DNA from: an uncultured eubacterium 1-6
GTDB taxonomy: Bacteria > Bacillota > Clostridia > Lachnospirales > Lachnospiraceae
Assembly: GCA_903789595.1 (NCBI GenBank)
Contig: CAIFEZ010000023.1
Coordinates: forward strand, 1-57,054
Direction: 5' to 3'
Length of the DNA stretch: 57,054 nucleotides
Shown here: positions 22,888 to 31,024 of the stretch, piece by piece
Position numbering within the stretch: the first letter of the stretch is position 1
Layout: the number at the start of each line of letters is the position of its first letter
The notes under the pieces: model-generated
The model's database searches: none
Seen by the model: only the letters and a program-made list of their open reading frames with translations
What the model was told of the DNA's origin: nothing
Program-made: the position numbers and the translations under genes

Positions 22888-24108
22888 ATGACAGTAAATC
22901 GAAGACGTCTTCCGAGATATAAAACAGTAACGATTCATGGAGACACTTATTATCGGACGTATGTGGAAACGGCGGAGGGCAAAAAGGTTGCCCTGTATGG
23001 AAAAAGCCGCGAGGTTCTGTATGAGAAAGAACAGGCTGCATTGGATCACATTGATTCCATTCTGCTCGGGAAGAAATCACCAACCGTAAAAGAGTATTGT
23101 GAGAAATGGCTGATCATGCAGTCAGTGCAGGTTCGTCCGACAACGCTGATTGATTATCAGTCCAAGGTGCGCAGACATATCATCTCTCAGCTTGGAGACA
23201 AAAAAATGACGGATGTGACACTGGATGATATTCAGCTTGCCATGGTTTCTGTTTCAGATAAGTCGGCTTCGGTTTATAAATCGGTTGTTGTTCTGTATAA
23301 GCAGATCTTCCAGTCGGCTTATCACAGCAAAATCATTGATAAGAATCCAACACTTTATCTGACGGCAAAAGGCGGAGGAGTTCCGCAGAAAGAAAGGATT
23401 CCGCTGACCGATGAACAGTGCGAAAAGCTTCTGAGTGCCGTAAAGGATCGAGAGACAACGTATACATTTGTTATGCTGGGCTTATATGCGGGTCTGCGGA
23501 GAGAAGAGATTCTGGCGCTTCAATGGGACTGTATTTTCCTGGATGCGGATGCACCGTATTTGTCCGTGCAGCGTGCATGGCATACGGAAAATAATCATCC
23601 GGTGATCACGGATGAATTGAAGACCACTTCTTCACGCAGAAATATTCCGCTTCCGGATTGTCTGTTTGAATGTCTTTCGAAAGTGAAGGAGCATTCGACT
23701 TCGGACTTTGTGATTGCTAACGATAAAGGTGACCCGCTTACTTATGGGCAGTTTAAATTGCTTTGGAAATATATCGATACAAGAACAGCCGGTGAAAAGC
23801 ATTACTTCAAGTATGAAAATGGCGTCCGGGTAAAGCATACGTTTGAGGCAAAACTGGGAGAGAAGGCTGGACATAACGGACATGTAGTTTACAGTCTGGA
23901 TTTCAAGGTGACAGCACATCAGCTGCGTCATACGTATATCACGAATCTCATCCATGCAGGTGTGGATCCGAAGACAGTGCAGTATTTGGCAGGACATTCC
24001 CGCAGCAAGATAACGATGGATATCTATGCCAAGGTCAAGTATCACCAGCCGGATCAGGTCATCAATCAGCTTCAGGATGCATTTGACGAGTGGGAAGACG
24101 AGGATTGA
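22888..24108 (+). CDS. Tyrosine recombinase/integrase 1
   Basis: This 406-residue site-specific recombinase has an N-terminal arm-binding-like domain (residues about 1-60, HGDTYYRTYVETAEGKKV) and a SAM-like core-binding domain (about 65-160). The catalytic domain carries Arg in GLYAGLRREEILALQ, the HQLRHTYITNLIHAGV box (HxxR), His in YLAGHSRS and the nucleophile Tyr in MDIYAKV. All catalytic residues are present. Between the Arg and HxxR motifs there is an insertion of about 60 residues that is also present in the second integrase. An AGGAGG ribosome binding site lies upstream. It is expected to integrate and excise the element that carries the MazF/Xis genes. Confidence 0.93.
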   Translation: MTVNRRRLPRYKTVTIHGDTYYRTYVETAEGKKVALYGKSREVLYEKEQAALDHIDSILLGKKSPTVKEYCEKWLIMQSVQVRPTTLIDYQSKVRRHIISQLGDKKMTDVTLDDIQLAMVSVSDKSASVYKSVVVLYKQIFQSAYHSKIIDKNPTLYLTAKGGGVPQKERIPLTDEQCEKLLSAVKDRETTYTFVMLGLYAGLRREEILALQWDCIFLDADAPYLSVQRAWHTENNHPVITDELKTTSSRRNIPLPDCLFECLSKVKEHSTSDFVIANDKGDPLTYGQFKLLWKYIDTRTAGEKHYFKYENGVRVKHTFEAKLGEKAGHNGHVVYSLDFKVTAHQLRHTYITNLIHAGVDPKTVQYLAGHSRSKITMDIYAKVKYHQPDQVINQLQDAFDEWEDED

Positions 24109-24258
24109 TTCCTACTATATATTAGAAAGAAGGGCGAGGGGGAAATTGATTCCTTCGCTCTTTCTTTATGCCCTGAATCGACATCCTTAAGCGATCCGGT
24201 TTGTTCTGATACAAAGAAATTGTTGGAAAAAGCCAGAGCGAAAGGAGTGTGATCAGCA

Positions 24259-25503
24259 ATGGCAGAGAGAGTTGAGAGAAAAAGGAGTGTTCCTAATTAT
24301 GGGACGCATGTAATTCATGGACATTCATACTATCGGACAAGAATAAAGGATATCAACGGAAAGGTTCGCCCACTTTATGCAAGTACGCCTGAAGAACTAT
24401 ATAAGAAGGAGAAAGAGCTCCGGGATGAAATCGAGGATGAATTGTTCCGAAGAGAAAATCCGACAGTCAGAGAATACAGTGAAAAATGGCTGGAAATGCA
24501 GTCGCCCAGGTTGTCTTATGCAACGATGAAAGGCTATCAGAATGCGATTAAAAATTACATAGTCAAACCGCTTGGCGATATGTATATGTCAGATGTTCGG
24601 TTGGATGATCTGAGAGTTGCGATGGTGCCAATCTCACAGATGTCATCGAAGACTTATGATCATGTAAATATGCTGATCAAACAAATCTTCAAGTCAGCAT
24701 TGAGAAGCGGATTCATTGACTATGATTCTTCTGAGGAGCTGCCGGCAAGAGGCGGCGTTCCGGTGAAGCCGAGACAGGCTCTGACAGATGAGCAGGTGAA
24801 GACACTACTTGCTTCAATCAAAGAAACGCCGGTCTACCTTTTTATCCTGATTGGTCTGTATGCAGGGCTTCGCCGGGAAGAGATCCTAGGGCTGCAATGG
24901 GATTGTGTATTTCTGGATGCAGAAACGCCGTATATTTCTGTGCGGCGGGCGTGGCGCTCAGTCCACAACCGTCCGGAAGTAACAGAAAAGCTGAAATCCA
25001 AAGCTGCCAGGAGAGATATCCCGATACCGAAAATATTGCAGAAAGCTCTGCAGAAGGAAAAAGAACTTGGAAAGGGTAATTATGTCATTACACCGAAGGA
25101 AGGAGATGGTCCAATATCTTATTCGCAGTACACCCGGATCTGGAATTACGTAAAAGTGAGATCGACCCTGGAAAGAAGATGTTACAAATACGTCAATGGC
25201 CAGGCAATCAGGACGACAATCCAGCATAAAAAAGGGGAGCCTGTCCGCAACAATCACAGCATTCACTGCGACATTGATTTTTACGTATCACCGCATATGC
25301 TGAGACATACCTACATCACGAATCTCATCTATGCAGGTGTGGATCCGAAGACGGTGCAGTATCTGGCAGGGCATGATAACAGCAAAACAACGATGGATAT
25401 TTATGCCAAGGTCAAGTATAATGACCCAAGAAAGCTTTCTTCCGTTGTGAAGGAAGCACTTGATAGAAAACCATCAGATAATACGGACAGCCAGAAAAAA
25501 TAA
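24259..25503 (+). CDS. Tyrosine recombinase/integrase 2, paralogue of integrase 1
   Basis: This 414-residue recombinase has the same architecture as integrase 1 and long identical blocks (NLIHAGV/NLIYAGVDPKTVQYLAGH). Catalytic residues are in GLYAGLRREEILGLQ, PHMLRHTYITN, LAGHDNS and MDIYAKV. It is separated from integrase 1 by 150 bases with a Shine-Dalgarno (AAAGGAGTG). The two frames are co-directional. Divergence in the N-terminal and core-binding parts suggests different DNA sites or a heteromeric recombinase. A gene duplication within the module or two adjoining elements would both explain it. Confidence 0.92.
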   Translation: MAERVERKRSVPNYGTHVIHGHSYYRTRIKDINGKVRPLYASTPEELYKKEKELRDEIEDELFRRENPTVREYSEKWLEMQSPRLSYATMKGYQNAIKNYIVKPLGDMYMSDVRLDDLRVAMVPISQMSSKTYDHVNMLIKQIFKSALRSGFIDYDSSEELPARGGVPVKPRQALTDEQVKTLLASIKETPVYLFILIGLYAGLRREEILGLQWDCVFLDAETPYISVRRAWRSVHNRPEVTEKLKSKAARRDIPIPKILQKALQKEKELGKGNYVITPKEGDGPISYSQYTRIWNYVKVRSTLERRCYKYVNGQAIRTTIQHKKGEPVRNNHSIHCDIDFYVSPHMLRHTYITNLIYAGVDPKTVQYLAGHDNSKTTMDIYAKVKYNDPRKLSSVVKEALDRKPSDNTDSQKK

Positions 25504-25639
25504 AAAATTTAGGCCATTTTCCCAGTTACGTAAGTGGATAATTCCAAGCAGAAATGGCTTAAAATAAGGAAAATTGAGCATTTCCTCAATGAGTACGGTC
25601 TCAAGAAGGCTCGTCGCGCTCCGCAGTTCTCCAAGAGAT

Positions 25640-25709
25640 AATCAAACAGACTCCCCGCGGAATCTGTTATCAAGGCTCTCTGCTGTCAAGGCGGGGAGTC
25701 TTTTTGATT
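25640..25709 (+). terminator. Hairpin terminator, repeat copy 1
   Basis: AATCAAA-CAGACTCCCCGC pairs with GCGGGGAGTCTTTTTGATT. The right arm includes TTTTT. It is probably bidirectional because the left arm reads as an A-tract on the other strand. Confidence 0.7.
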
Positions 25710-25761
25710 ACCGCAGCTGCGCTGCGGCCTGCTCGTCACTGCGGACTCGCAGGTACTCGCG

Positions 25762-25786
25762 GAAGATGTGCCACAGGCACATCTTC
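25762..25786. repeat. Perfect 11-bp hairpin between the two repeats
   Basis: GAAGATGTGCC pairs with GGCACATCTTC around the three bases ACA. It is unique to the spacer between the two 127-bp repeats. It could be a recombination core or a folded transcript element. Function is unknown. Confidence 0.6.
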
Positions 25787-25814
25787 TGGCCGCTCGTACA
25801 GTTCTCAAAGAGAT

Positions 25815-25885
25815 AATCAAACAGACTCCCCGCGGAATCTGTTGCAAAGGGCTCCTTGCCGATGTGGCGGGGAGTCTTTTTGATT
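25815..25885 (+). terminator. Hairpin terminator, repeat copy 2
   Basis: Same stem as copy 1 (CAGACTCCCCGC/GCGGGGAGTCTTTTTGATT) with a different loop. It separates the integrase module from the convergent MerR gene. Confidence 0.7.
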
Positions 25886-25935
25886 ACCGCAGCTTCGCTG
25901 CGGCCTGCTCGTCACTGCGGCCTCGCTTTTTTGTT

Positions 25936-26375
25936 CTAACAGCTATGCGCGTTTTCATATGCTTTTTGGATTCCCTCCGGCAAGTGGTCGGGAATCAGTT
26001 CCTTTAGTCTGTCCTCACTGCCGTCCTGGATCGCCTGCTCATAATACCAGCACTTGAATTTCAGCATATCCAGTGCCCGGTTCATGTGCGCAATCTCTGC
26101 TTCCATGTGGGCTTTCCGCTCCTCAAACATGGCCTTGCGCTGTGGATAGGTGGACGGCCCTTCTACACACCAATCCATGAATTGCCGGATGTCCTTGATC
26201 TCCATGCCGGCCTTTTTCAGACATTCAATGACCCGGAGTGCTTCAATCTCCGTGTCACCGAATTTGCGGATGCCGGATACTCGTTCCATGTTCGGAAAAA
26301 TCCCTGCTTGTCATAATAGCGCAGCGTGGAGATAGGCAATCCGAACATCTCTGCCACCTGTCCAATTGAATACAT
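25936..26375 (-). pseudogene. MerR family regulator with a frameshift
   Basis: Read from ATG 26375 on the minus strand, the gene starts MYSIGQVAEMFGLPISTLRY and YDKQGF, the classic MerR winged HTH. Near 26297 one base is missing in a T/C run, and the frame continues in another phase as NMERVSGIRKFGDTEIEALR to the stop at 25936. The C-terminal part has the long dimerisation helix and IPDHLPEGIQKAYENAHSC. It is otherwise full length (about 145 residues) and divergent from a typical MerR target operon, so the break is either recent or a sequencing error. A frameshift would leave the downstream operon without its activator. Confidence 0.85.
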
Positions 26376-26407
26376 AAATTTTCCTCCGAAAATTTTTTAA
26401 AAATATC

Positions 26408-26438
26408 TTGACCTAAAGTTAGGTTTAGACACTACCAT
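26408..26438 (+). promoter_or_regulatory. MerR-type promoter with 19-bp spacer
   Basis: TTGACC (26408-26413) and TACCAT (26433-26438) are separated by 19 bases. The spacer carries the dyad ACCTAAAGTTAGGT. A lengthened spacer with a dyad between -35 and -10 is the signature of MerR-activated promoters, and the MerR gene is divergent from it. Confidence 0.8.
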
Positions 26439-26481
26439 GAGAATACCGCAGAGAATATCAAAATGCAAGGAGTGTTCTACG

Positions 26482-27018
26482 ATGAATAAAAAGGTACTAA
26501 TCATTTCCTCAAGTCCCCGTAAGGGCGGCAACTCCGAAACGCTGGCAGCAGCGTTTGCCAAGGGTGTACAGGCGGCGGGCAATCAGGTAGAAACTGTGTA
26601 TCTGCGAGAAAAACAGGTTGGCTTTTGCAAGGGCTGCCTCGCCTGCCTGAAGTTGGGGCACTGCGTCATCCAAGACGATGCAGTGGGAATTGCTGCCAAA
26701 ATGCACGATGCAAATGTGCTGGTGTTCGCAACGCCTGTCTACTATTACTGCGTCAGCGGTCAGCTCAAGACGATGCTGGATCGTGCCAACCCGCTGTTTG
26801 ATACGGACTACGCCTTTACGAAAGCCTATCTGCTTGCAGCGGCAGAGGACGCACCGGAAACCTTTACGGGTACAGAGAAAGCCGTGCAGGGCTGGGTGGA
26901 CTGTTTCCCCCGCTGTGCGCTGGCGGGCACAGTGTTTGCGGGCGGCGTAAAGAGCGCGGGAGAGATCGCAGGTCATGCCGCACTGGAGCAAGCTTATCAT
27001 ATGGGCAGGGAGGTGTGA
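26482..27018 (+). CDS. NAD(P)H-dependent FMN reductase (flavodoxin-like)
   Basis: This protein has 178 residues from ATG 26482, which follows AAGGAG at about 10 bases; the longer frame to 26437 overlaps the promoter. The flavodoxin-fold phosphate loop is ISSSPRKGGNSETLAAAFAK, with a Cys pair GFCKGCLACLKLGHCVIQDD as in iron-sulfur flavoproteins or their FMN-reductase relatives. ATPVYYYCVSGQLKTMLDR lines the FMN site. It probably reduces FMN, quinones or nitro/azo compounds. It heads a three-gene MerR-controlled operon with GC-rich codons unlike the neighbours, suggesting horizontal gain. Confidence 0.88.
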   Translation: MNKKVLIISSSPRKGGNSETLAAAFAKGVQAAGNQVETVYLREKQVGFCKGCLACLKLGHCVIQDDAVGIAAKMHDANVLVFATPVYYYCVSGQLKTMLDRANPLFDTDYAFTKAYLLAAAEDAPETFTGTEKAVQGWVDCFPRCALAGTVFAGGVKSAGEIAGHAALEQAYHMGREV

Positions 27019-27021
27019 GCC

Positions 27022-27786
27022 ATGGCAGTTAAACAAACGGCAGGCAGAGAGGCTTTGGGGGAATTTGCTCCCAAATTTGCGGAATTGAATGATGATGTAC
27101 TGTTCGGGCAGGTGTGGAGCCGGGAAGACAAGCTTTCCCTGCGAGACCGCAGCATTGTAACAGTGGTGGCGCTGATGGCGCAAGGGCTGACGGATTCGTC
27201 TTTTCAGTACCATCTGACAACTGCAAAGAACAACGGCGTGACGAAAACGGAAATTGCGGAGATCCTGACCCATGCGGCATTTTATGCGGGCTGGCCCAAG
27301 GCGTGGGCGGCCTTCCGTATGGCAAAGGACGTATGGGCGGAGGACGATGCTGCCGACGCAAAAGCCAAGCATCAGAATGAAATGGTCTTTCCCATCGGCG
27401 CACCCAATGACGCCTTTGCGAAATATTTTATCGGGCAAAGCTATCTTGCACCGCTTTCTACGCAGCAGGTTGGCATTTACAATGTGACGTTTGAACCGAG
27501 CTGCCGCAACAACTGGCACATTCATCACGCCAAAAGCGGCGGCGGACAGATTCTTGTCTGCGTAGCCGGGCATGGTTACTATCAGGAATGGGGCAAACCG
27601 GCACAGGAGCTGCGCCCCGGCGATGTAGTAAATATCCCTGTGGGCGTCAAGCACTGGCACGGTGCTGCGCCGGACAGCTGGTTCTCTCATCTGGCAGTAG
27701 AGGTTCCGGGGGACGAAACATCCAATGAATGGTTGGAAGCCGTGGACAACACAGTATATTTTAAGGCAACAGGCAAGGAGGTCTGA
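27022..27786 (+). CDS. Carboxymuconolactone decarboxylase-like/cupin fusion protein
   Basis: This is a 254-residue protein of two domains. Residues 1-105 are a CMD/AhpD-like helical domain (LRDRSIVTVVALMAQGLTDS, YHLTTAKNNGVTKTEIAEIL, HAAFYAGWPKAWAAF), here without the CxxC of true AhpD. Residues about 130-245 are a cupin with metal ligands in NNWHIHHAKSGGGQILVCV and IPVGVKHWHG. Such fusions accompany MerR regulators and flavin reductases in Firmicute detoxification operons. The substrate is unknown. The start is 3 bases after the flavoprotein stop, with GGGAGG overlapping, so translation is coupled. Confidence 0.87.
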   Translation: MAVKQTAGREALGEFAPKFAELNDDVLFGQVWSREDKLSLRDRSIVTVVALMAQGLTDSSFQYHLTTAKNNGVTKTEIAEILTHAAFYAGWPKAWAAFRMAKDVWAEDDAADAKAKHQNEMVFPIGAPNDAFAKYFIGQSYLAPLSTQQVGIYNVTFEPSCRNNWHIHHAKSGGGQILVCVAGHGYYQEWGKPAQELRPGDVVNIPVGVKHWHGAAPDSWFSHLAVEVPGDETSNEWLEAVDNTVYFKATGKEV

Positions 27787-27788
27787 AT

Positions 27789-28760
27789 ATGGAAAAAATG
27801 AATTTAACACAGGAATGGGATAAGGTGTTCCCGAAAAGCGACAAGGTGGATCACAAGAAAGTAACCTTTCACAACCGCTATGGTATCACACTGGCGGCGG
27901 ATATGTACACGCCGAAGGGCACAGAGGGCAAGTTGTCCGCCATTGCTGTCAGCGGTCCGTTCGGTGCGGTAAAGGAGCAGTCCTCCGGTCTTTATGCGCA
28001 GAAAATGGCGGAGCTTGGCTTCTTGACGATTGCCTTCGATCCGTCCTACACCGGCGAGAGCAGCGGTACACCCCGCTATGTCGCTTCGCCGGACATCAAC
28101 ACCGAGGATTTCTGCGCAGCGGTAGACTTCCTTTCCGTGCAGGAGAATGTTGACCCGGAGCGCATCGGTATCATCGGTATCTGCGGCTGGGGCGGCATGG
28201 CGCTCAATGCCGCAGCCATTGACACCCGCATCAAAGCTACTGCGGCTATGACCATGTACGACATGACCCGTGTAACGGCCAACGGATATTTTGATGCTGA
28301 GGATTCTGAGCAGGCACGCTTTGAGAAGAAAAAAGCCATGAATGCACAGCGCATCGAGGATTATAAAAGCGGAAGCTATGCGCTGGCGGGTGGTGTGGTT
28401 GATCCTTTGCCGGAGGACGCACCGCAGTTTGTAAAGGACTATTACGCCTACTACAAAACGCCACGTGGCTATCACCCCCGCAGCCTGAACTCCAACGGCG
28501 GTTGGAATATGACCTCCTCATTGTCGTTCCTGAATATGCCAATCTTGCAATACAGCAACGAAATCCGCTCTGCCGTGCTGCTGGTACACGGGGAAAAGGC
28601 GCACTCCCGCTATTTCAGCGAAACAGCGTACAGCAAGCTGACCGGCGATAACAAGGAATTGCTCATTATCCCCGGTGCAAACCACACTGACCTTTACGAT
28701 CAGATGGATATCATTCCGTTTGAAAAGCTCAACGCATTCTTTACGGAGTATTTGAGATGA
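27789..28760 (+). CDS. Alpha/beta hydrolase (dienelactone hydrolase/YcjY-like)
   Basis: This 323-residue cytoplasmic hydrolase opens with KVTFHNRYGITLAADMYTPK. The nucleophile elbow reads IGICGWGGMAL, with Cys in place of the usual Ser as in dienelactone hydrolases. The acid lies near AVLLVHGEKAHSRYFSE and the His is in IPGANHTDLYD. The lid region contains Tyr-rich FVKDYYAYYKTPRGYHPRSL. It is third in the MerR operon (2-base gap, GGAGG upstream). Together with the flavin reductase and CMD-cupin protein it suggests detoxification of an aromatic or reactive carbonyl compound (inference). Confidence 0.88.
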   Translation: MEKMNLTQEWDKVFPKSDKVDHKKVTFHNRYGITLAADMYTPKGTEGKLSAIAVSGPFGAVKEQSSGLYAQKMAELGFLTIAFDPSYTGESSGTPRYVASPDINTEDFCAAVDFLSVQENVDPERIGIIGICGWGGMALNAAAIDTRIKATAAMTMYDMTRVTANGYFDAEDSEQARFEKKKAMNAQRIEDYKSGSYALAGGVVDPLPEDAPQFVKDYYAYYKTPRGYHPRSLNSNGGWNMTSSLSFLNMPILQYSNEIRSAVLLVHGEKAHSRYFSETAYSKLTGDNKELLIIPGANHTDLYDQMDIIPFEKLNAFFTEYLR

Positions 28761-28983
28761 AGCGGCATATTATGTGTTTTTGCGCAAGCATCTGGAGGAA
28801 GGCGCATATCAAGTTTCTGCTGTTCTGCATCGGATGTACTGAAACGAAATATTTAAGCCATTGAAGAATCGGAATTTGTCTGCGATACGTGTAGGTATGT
28901 CAATGATGTGTTACCCATAAGGAAAAGCATTTAGGAAGTAGTCCGGAGATTTCCGGTTAGGTGGCCATGACTTTTTGCTGTAC
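28761..28983 (+). other. Degenerate sequence between the MerR operon and ISAs1
   Basis: One frame across the start gives 25 protein-like residues (AAYYVFLRKHLEEGAYQVSA, then VLHRMY and a stop), which may be the tail of a lost gene. Nothing else is recognised. It includes the imperfect hairpin CCGGAGATTTCCGG near 28943. Confidence 0.3.
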
Positions 28984-29095
28984 CAGGGTTGTTTCATGAA
29001 AGATTTTTAAAAGTATAAGAAGATTGGATTTTATCGGGGGTTATACGTGTTATACAAATACGTGTATAACTCTCGACTTTTTATTCCTGTAGAGG

Positions 29096-29133
29096 TATAA
29101 TGTCTATATAGTATAGGTATACACCACCTATAC
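29096..29133 (+). promoter_or_regulatory. ISAs1 internal promoter with GTATAGGT inverted repeat
   Basis: A -10 box TATAAT (29096-29101) is followed by GTATAGGT (29111-29118) and its perfect inverse ACCTATAC (29126-29133), just before AAAGGAGG and the start codon. Upstream there is a second dyad GTTATAC/GTATAAC (about 29039-29069). The TAGGTAT core resembles the repeats before the accessory gene of the outer IS66. Confidence 0.6.
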
Positions 29134-29148
29134 GGAAAGGAGGACATT

Positions 29149-29730
29149 ATGCCAGTAACTGAGAAAAAATATCCGGATTGGGTTCAGAAGTATCGGACAA
29201 AGGGAACTACTGTGAAGAAAAAAGGAGATTCGTATTATCTCTATAAAAGGACATCCCGACGTGTGAAAGGGAAAAAGTATCCGCAGCCAGTCGATACATA
29301 TATCGGCGTGATTACTCCGGAAGGAGTCATACAAAGTAATAAAAGAAAAATATCTTTAACAGATGCAGAAGTATGGGAATACGGATTTTCGAAAGCCGTC
29401 TGGGAGTTGTGTCCGGATGATTGGAAAAAACCATTGGGGGATGATTGGAAGGATGTACTTGCCATCATTCTTTTAAAACAGTCTCCGACCTCTTATATCC
29501 AGAAAATACGGATGATAAAAAAGGAATCGGATTTCCATTATCAGTTTGCAGCTCAGATATCCTCACTTTCCCGTAGGATCCATAAAAAATGGGGCATTGG
29601 ACTGGAAGAATTACATCAGTTAGAGACAATCTATTTAGTGTGCCTGGATAAAACGGAAATCATTTCAAAAGTGAGTGAGGAGCAGCGGAAACTTCTGGAG
29701 AAAATACAAGTGGTGCTGGAAATGTGCTGA
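29149..29730 (+). CDS. ISAs1-associated accessory protein
   Basis: This 193-residue protein starts at ATG 29149 with AAAGGAGG 5 bases upstream. The N-terminal 70 residues (YRTKGTTVKKKGDSYYLYKR, VKGKKYPQPVDTYIGVITPE) form a basic segment that resembles the N-terminus of the IS66 accessory protein at 4699 in layout (SYWDKEKQQPR … GKIDEKTGEIIPT). The rest is helical and ends in a possible coiled coil. It overlaps the transposase frame by 56 bases in a different phase. It may be a regulator or partner of transposition. A frameshifted fusion to the transposase is an alternative. Confidence 0.65.
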   Translation: MPVTEKKYPDWVQKYRTKGTTVKKKGDSYYLYKRTSRRVKGKKYPQPVDTYIGVITPEGVIQSNKRKISLTDAEVWEYGFSKAVWELCPDDWKKPLGDDWKDVLAIILLKQSPTSYIQKIRMIKKESDFHYQFAAQISSLSRRIHKKWGIGLEELHQLETIYLVCLDKTEIISKVSEEQRKLLEKIQVVLEMC

Positions 29731-31024
29731 AAGAACATTTGTGACAGAAAAGCTGATCCATTATTTCAGGCAGATTCCGGATTACTGGTGCGACAGAGAG
29801 AAAAAACACGACCTTGCAGAAATGCTGGTATGTGTCACTCTCGGAGTCCTTTGTGGCAGGACGACGATCCGCAGGAGCCTGAAATGGTGTAGAAACCACC
29901 TGGAAGAACTGCGGAAACATATGAAATTGAACTACGGGATCGCCTCGCCTTCCACCATTACCCGGATGCTGTCTGGGATTGATGAGGAATTAGCCTTGTA
30001 TGCTTTTATGGAATGGATCGGTGAGATCGTGGACTCGAAGAATACCCATCTCGCTATTGATGGGAAAGCATTACGCGGCGCAGCGGAAAAGACGAAAAGC
30101 AGGACAGCACCGATGCTGTTGAATGTAGTGGAAACGGTCCGGGGGTTGATACTTGCACAGCTTCCGGTCGATTCAAAGACGAATGAGATTACGGTGATTC
30201 CGGAATTGTTGAAACTTCTGGATATCAGAGGGAGTGTTATAACGATTGATGCGATTGGGATACAGACAGCAATCATGGAACAGATACATGAACAGGAAGG
30301 GCATTTTGTATTTACAGTAAAGAAAAATCAGCCAGACGCTTATGAGGAGATTCATACGTTCCTGGATAAACTGGAAGAAGAAGCGGAGAAAAAAGGAAAA
30401 AGTGAAACTCCAGATCCTGTTGTTCAGGATTATCTTGGGAAACTTGGGAAATATGAAGAGATTAATCAGATGGAAAAAAATCGGGACAGAAATGAGTACA
30501 GGACTTGCCAGATATGTAATAATGCATCAAATCTGACGAAAAAACAAAAAGAATGGACACACGTTCAGAGCATTGGGCGGATCAAGCAGGTGAGGATTCC
30601 TGTTGAAAAAGACAGCCAGGGGAATGATATCACTCCGACAAAAGAAGAGTTTTTGAAAAAAGGCTCAAGAAGAGTCCCAGTTCCTTCTGCTGAAGAGGGG
30701 AATGGGAAAGACATCCAGTGTACGGCACTGATCTCAGACCTTATCCTCACGGCAGAGGAACTGGGAAGCATAAAAAGAATGCACTGGTCAATAGAGAACC
30801 GGCTCCATCATGTACTGGACGACACATTCAGGGAAGATCGCTCGCCAGCCAAAAAGTCCCGAAACAATCTGTCGCTCATCAGAAAATTTGCATACAACAT
30901 CCTGCGCCTGGCAATGTACGAGACAGGTCTGACAAATATAATGACAGAAATGATGGACTGCTTTTGTGACAATGCCACCTTGCGAGAACAGTATGTATTT
31001 CAAGGCATAGCCAGTCTGTATTGA
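29675..31024 (+). CDS. ISAs1 family DDE transposase
   Basis: This 449-residue frame covers a DDE transposase of the ISAs1/H-repeat family. The N-terminal DUF4277-like part (LIHYFRQIPDYWCDREKKHD, VTLGVLCGRTTIRRSLKW) is followed by the core: Asp in LAIDGKALRGA, Asp in VITIDAIGIQTAIM and Glu in HWSIENRLHHVLDDTFREDR. The true start is uncertain. ATG 29675 lies inside the accessory ORF. GTG 29741 (VTEKLIHYF) follows just after that ORF's stop and fits usual ISAs1 lengths better. The frame is intact to TGA 31024. Confidence 0.9.
   Translation: MRSSGNFWRKYKWCWKCAERTFVTEKLIHYFRQIPDYWCDREKKHDLAEMLVCVTLGVLCGRTTIRRSLKWCRNHLEELRKHMKLNYGIASPSTITRMLSGIDEELALYAFMEWIGEIVDSKNTHLAIDGKALRGAAEKTKSRTAPMLLNVVETVRGLILAQLPVDSKTNEITVIPELLKLLDIRGSVITIDAIGIQTAIMEQIHEQEGHFVFTVKKNQPDAYEEIHTFLDKLEEEAEKKGKSETPDPVVQDYLGKLGKYEEINQMEKNRDRNEYRTCQICNNASNLTKKQKEWTHVQSIGRIKQVRIPVEKDSQGNDITPTKEEFLKKGSRRVPVPSAEEGNGKDIQCTALISDLILTAEELGSIKRMHWSIENRLHHVLDDTFREDRSPAKKSRNNLSLIRKFAYNILRLAMYETGLTNIMTEMMDCFCDNATLREQYVFQGIASLY

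Larger units (their letters stand above)
25624..25926 (+). repeat. Two near-identical 127-bp direct repeats, each with a terminator hairpin
   Basis: Copy 1 covers 25624-25750 and copy 2 covers 25799-25926. Each contains AATCAAACAGACTCCCCGC paired with GCGGGGAGTCTTTTTGATT, and then CCGCAGC…GCTGCGG and GCCTGCTCGTCACTGCGG. Loop sequences differ, but stems are conserved, so the structure is being kept. Lying just past the integrases they may be duplicated transcription terminators or the attachment-site region of the element. Confidence 0.75.

Noticed and set aside
25624-25926. Possible CRISPR-like repeat array
   Set aside because: There are only two copies, each about 127 bp with long terminator stems, no regular spacers and no cas genes.
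26509-27810. 433-codon minus-strand frame across the flavin reductase and CMD-cupin genes
   Set aside because: It is a shadow of GC-rich codons on the other strand. The plus-strand genes have clear domains, catalytic motifs and coupled starts.
29675-29740. Programmed frameshift joining the ISAs1 accessory gene and transposase
   Set aside because: The frames overlap by 56 bases, but no convincing slippery heptamer with a downstream stem was found, and a separate GTG start at 29741 explains the transposase.
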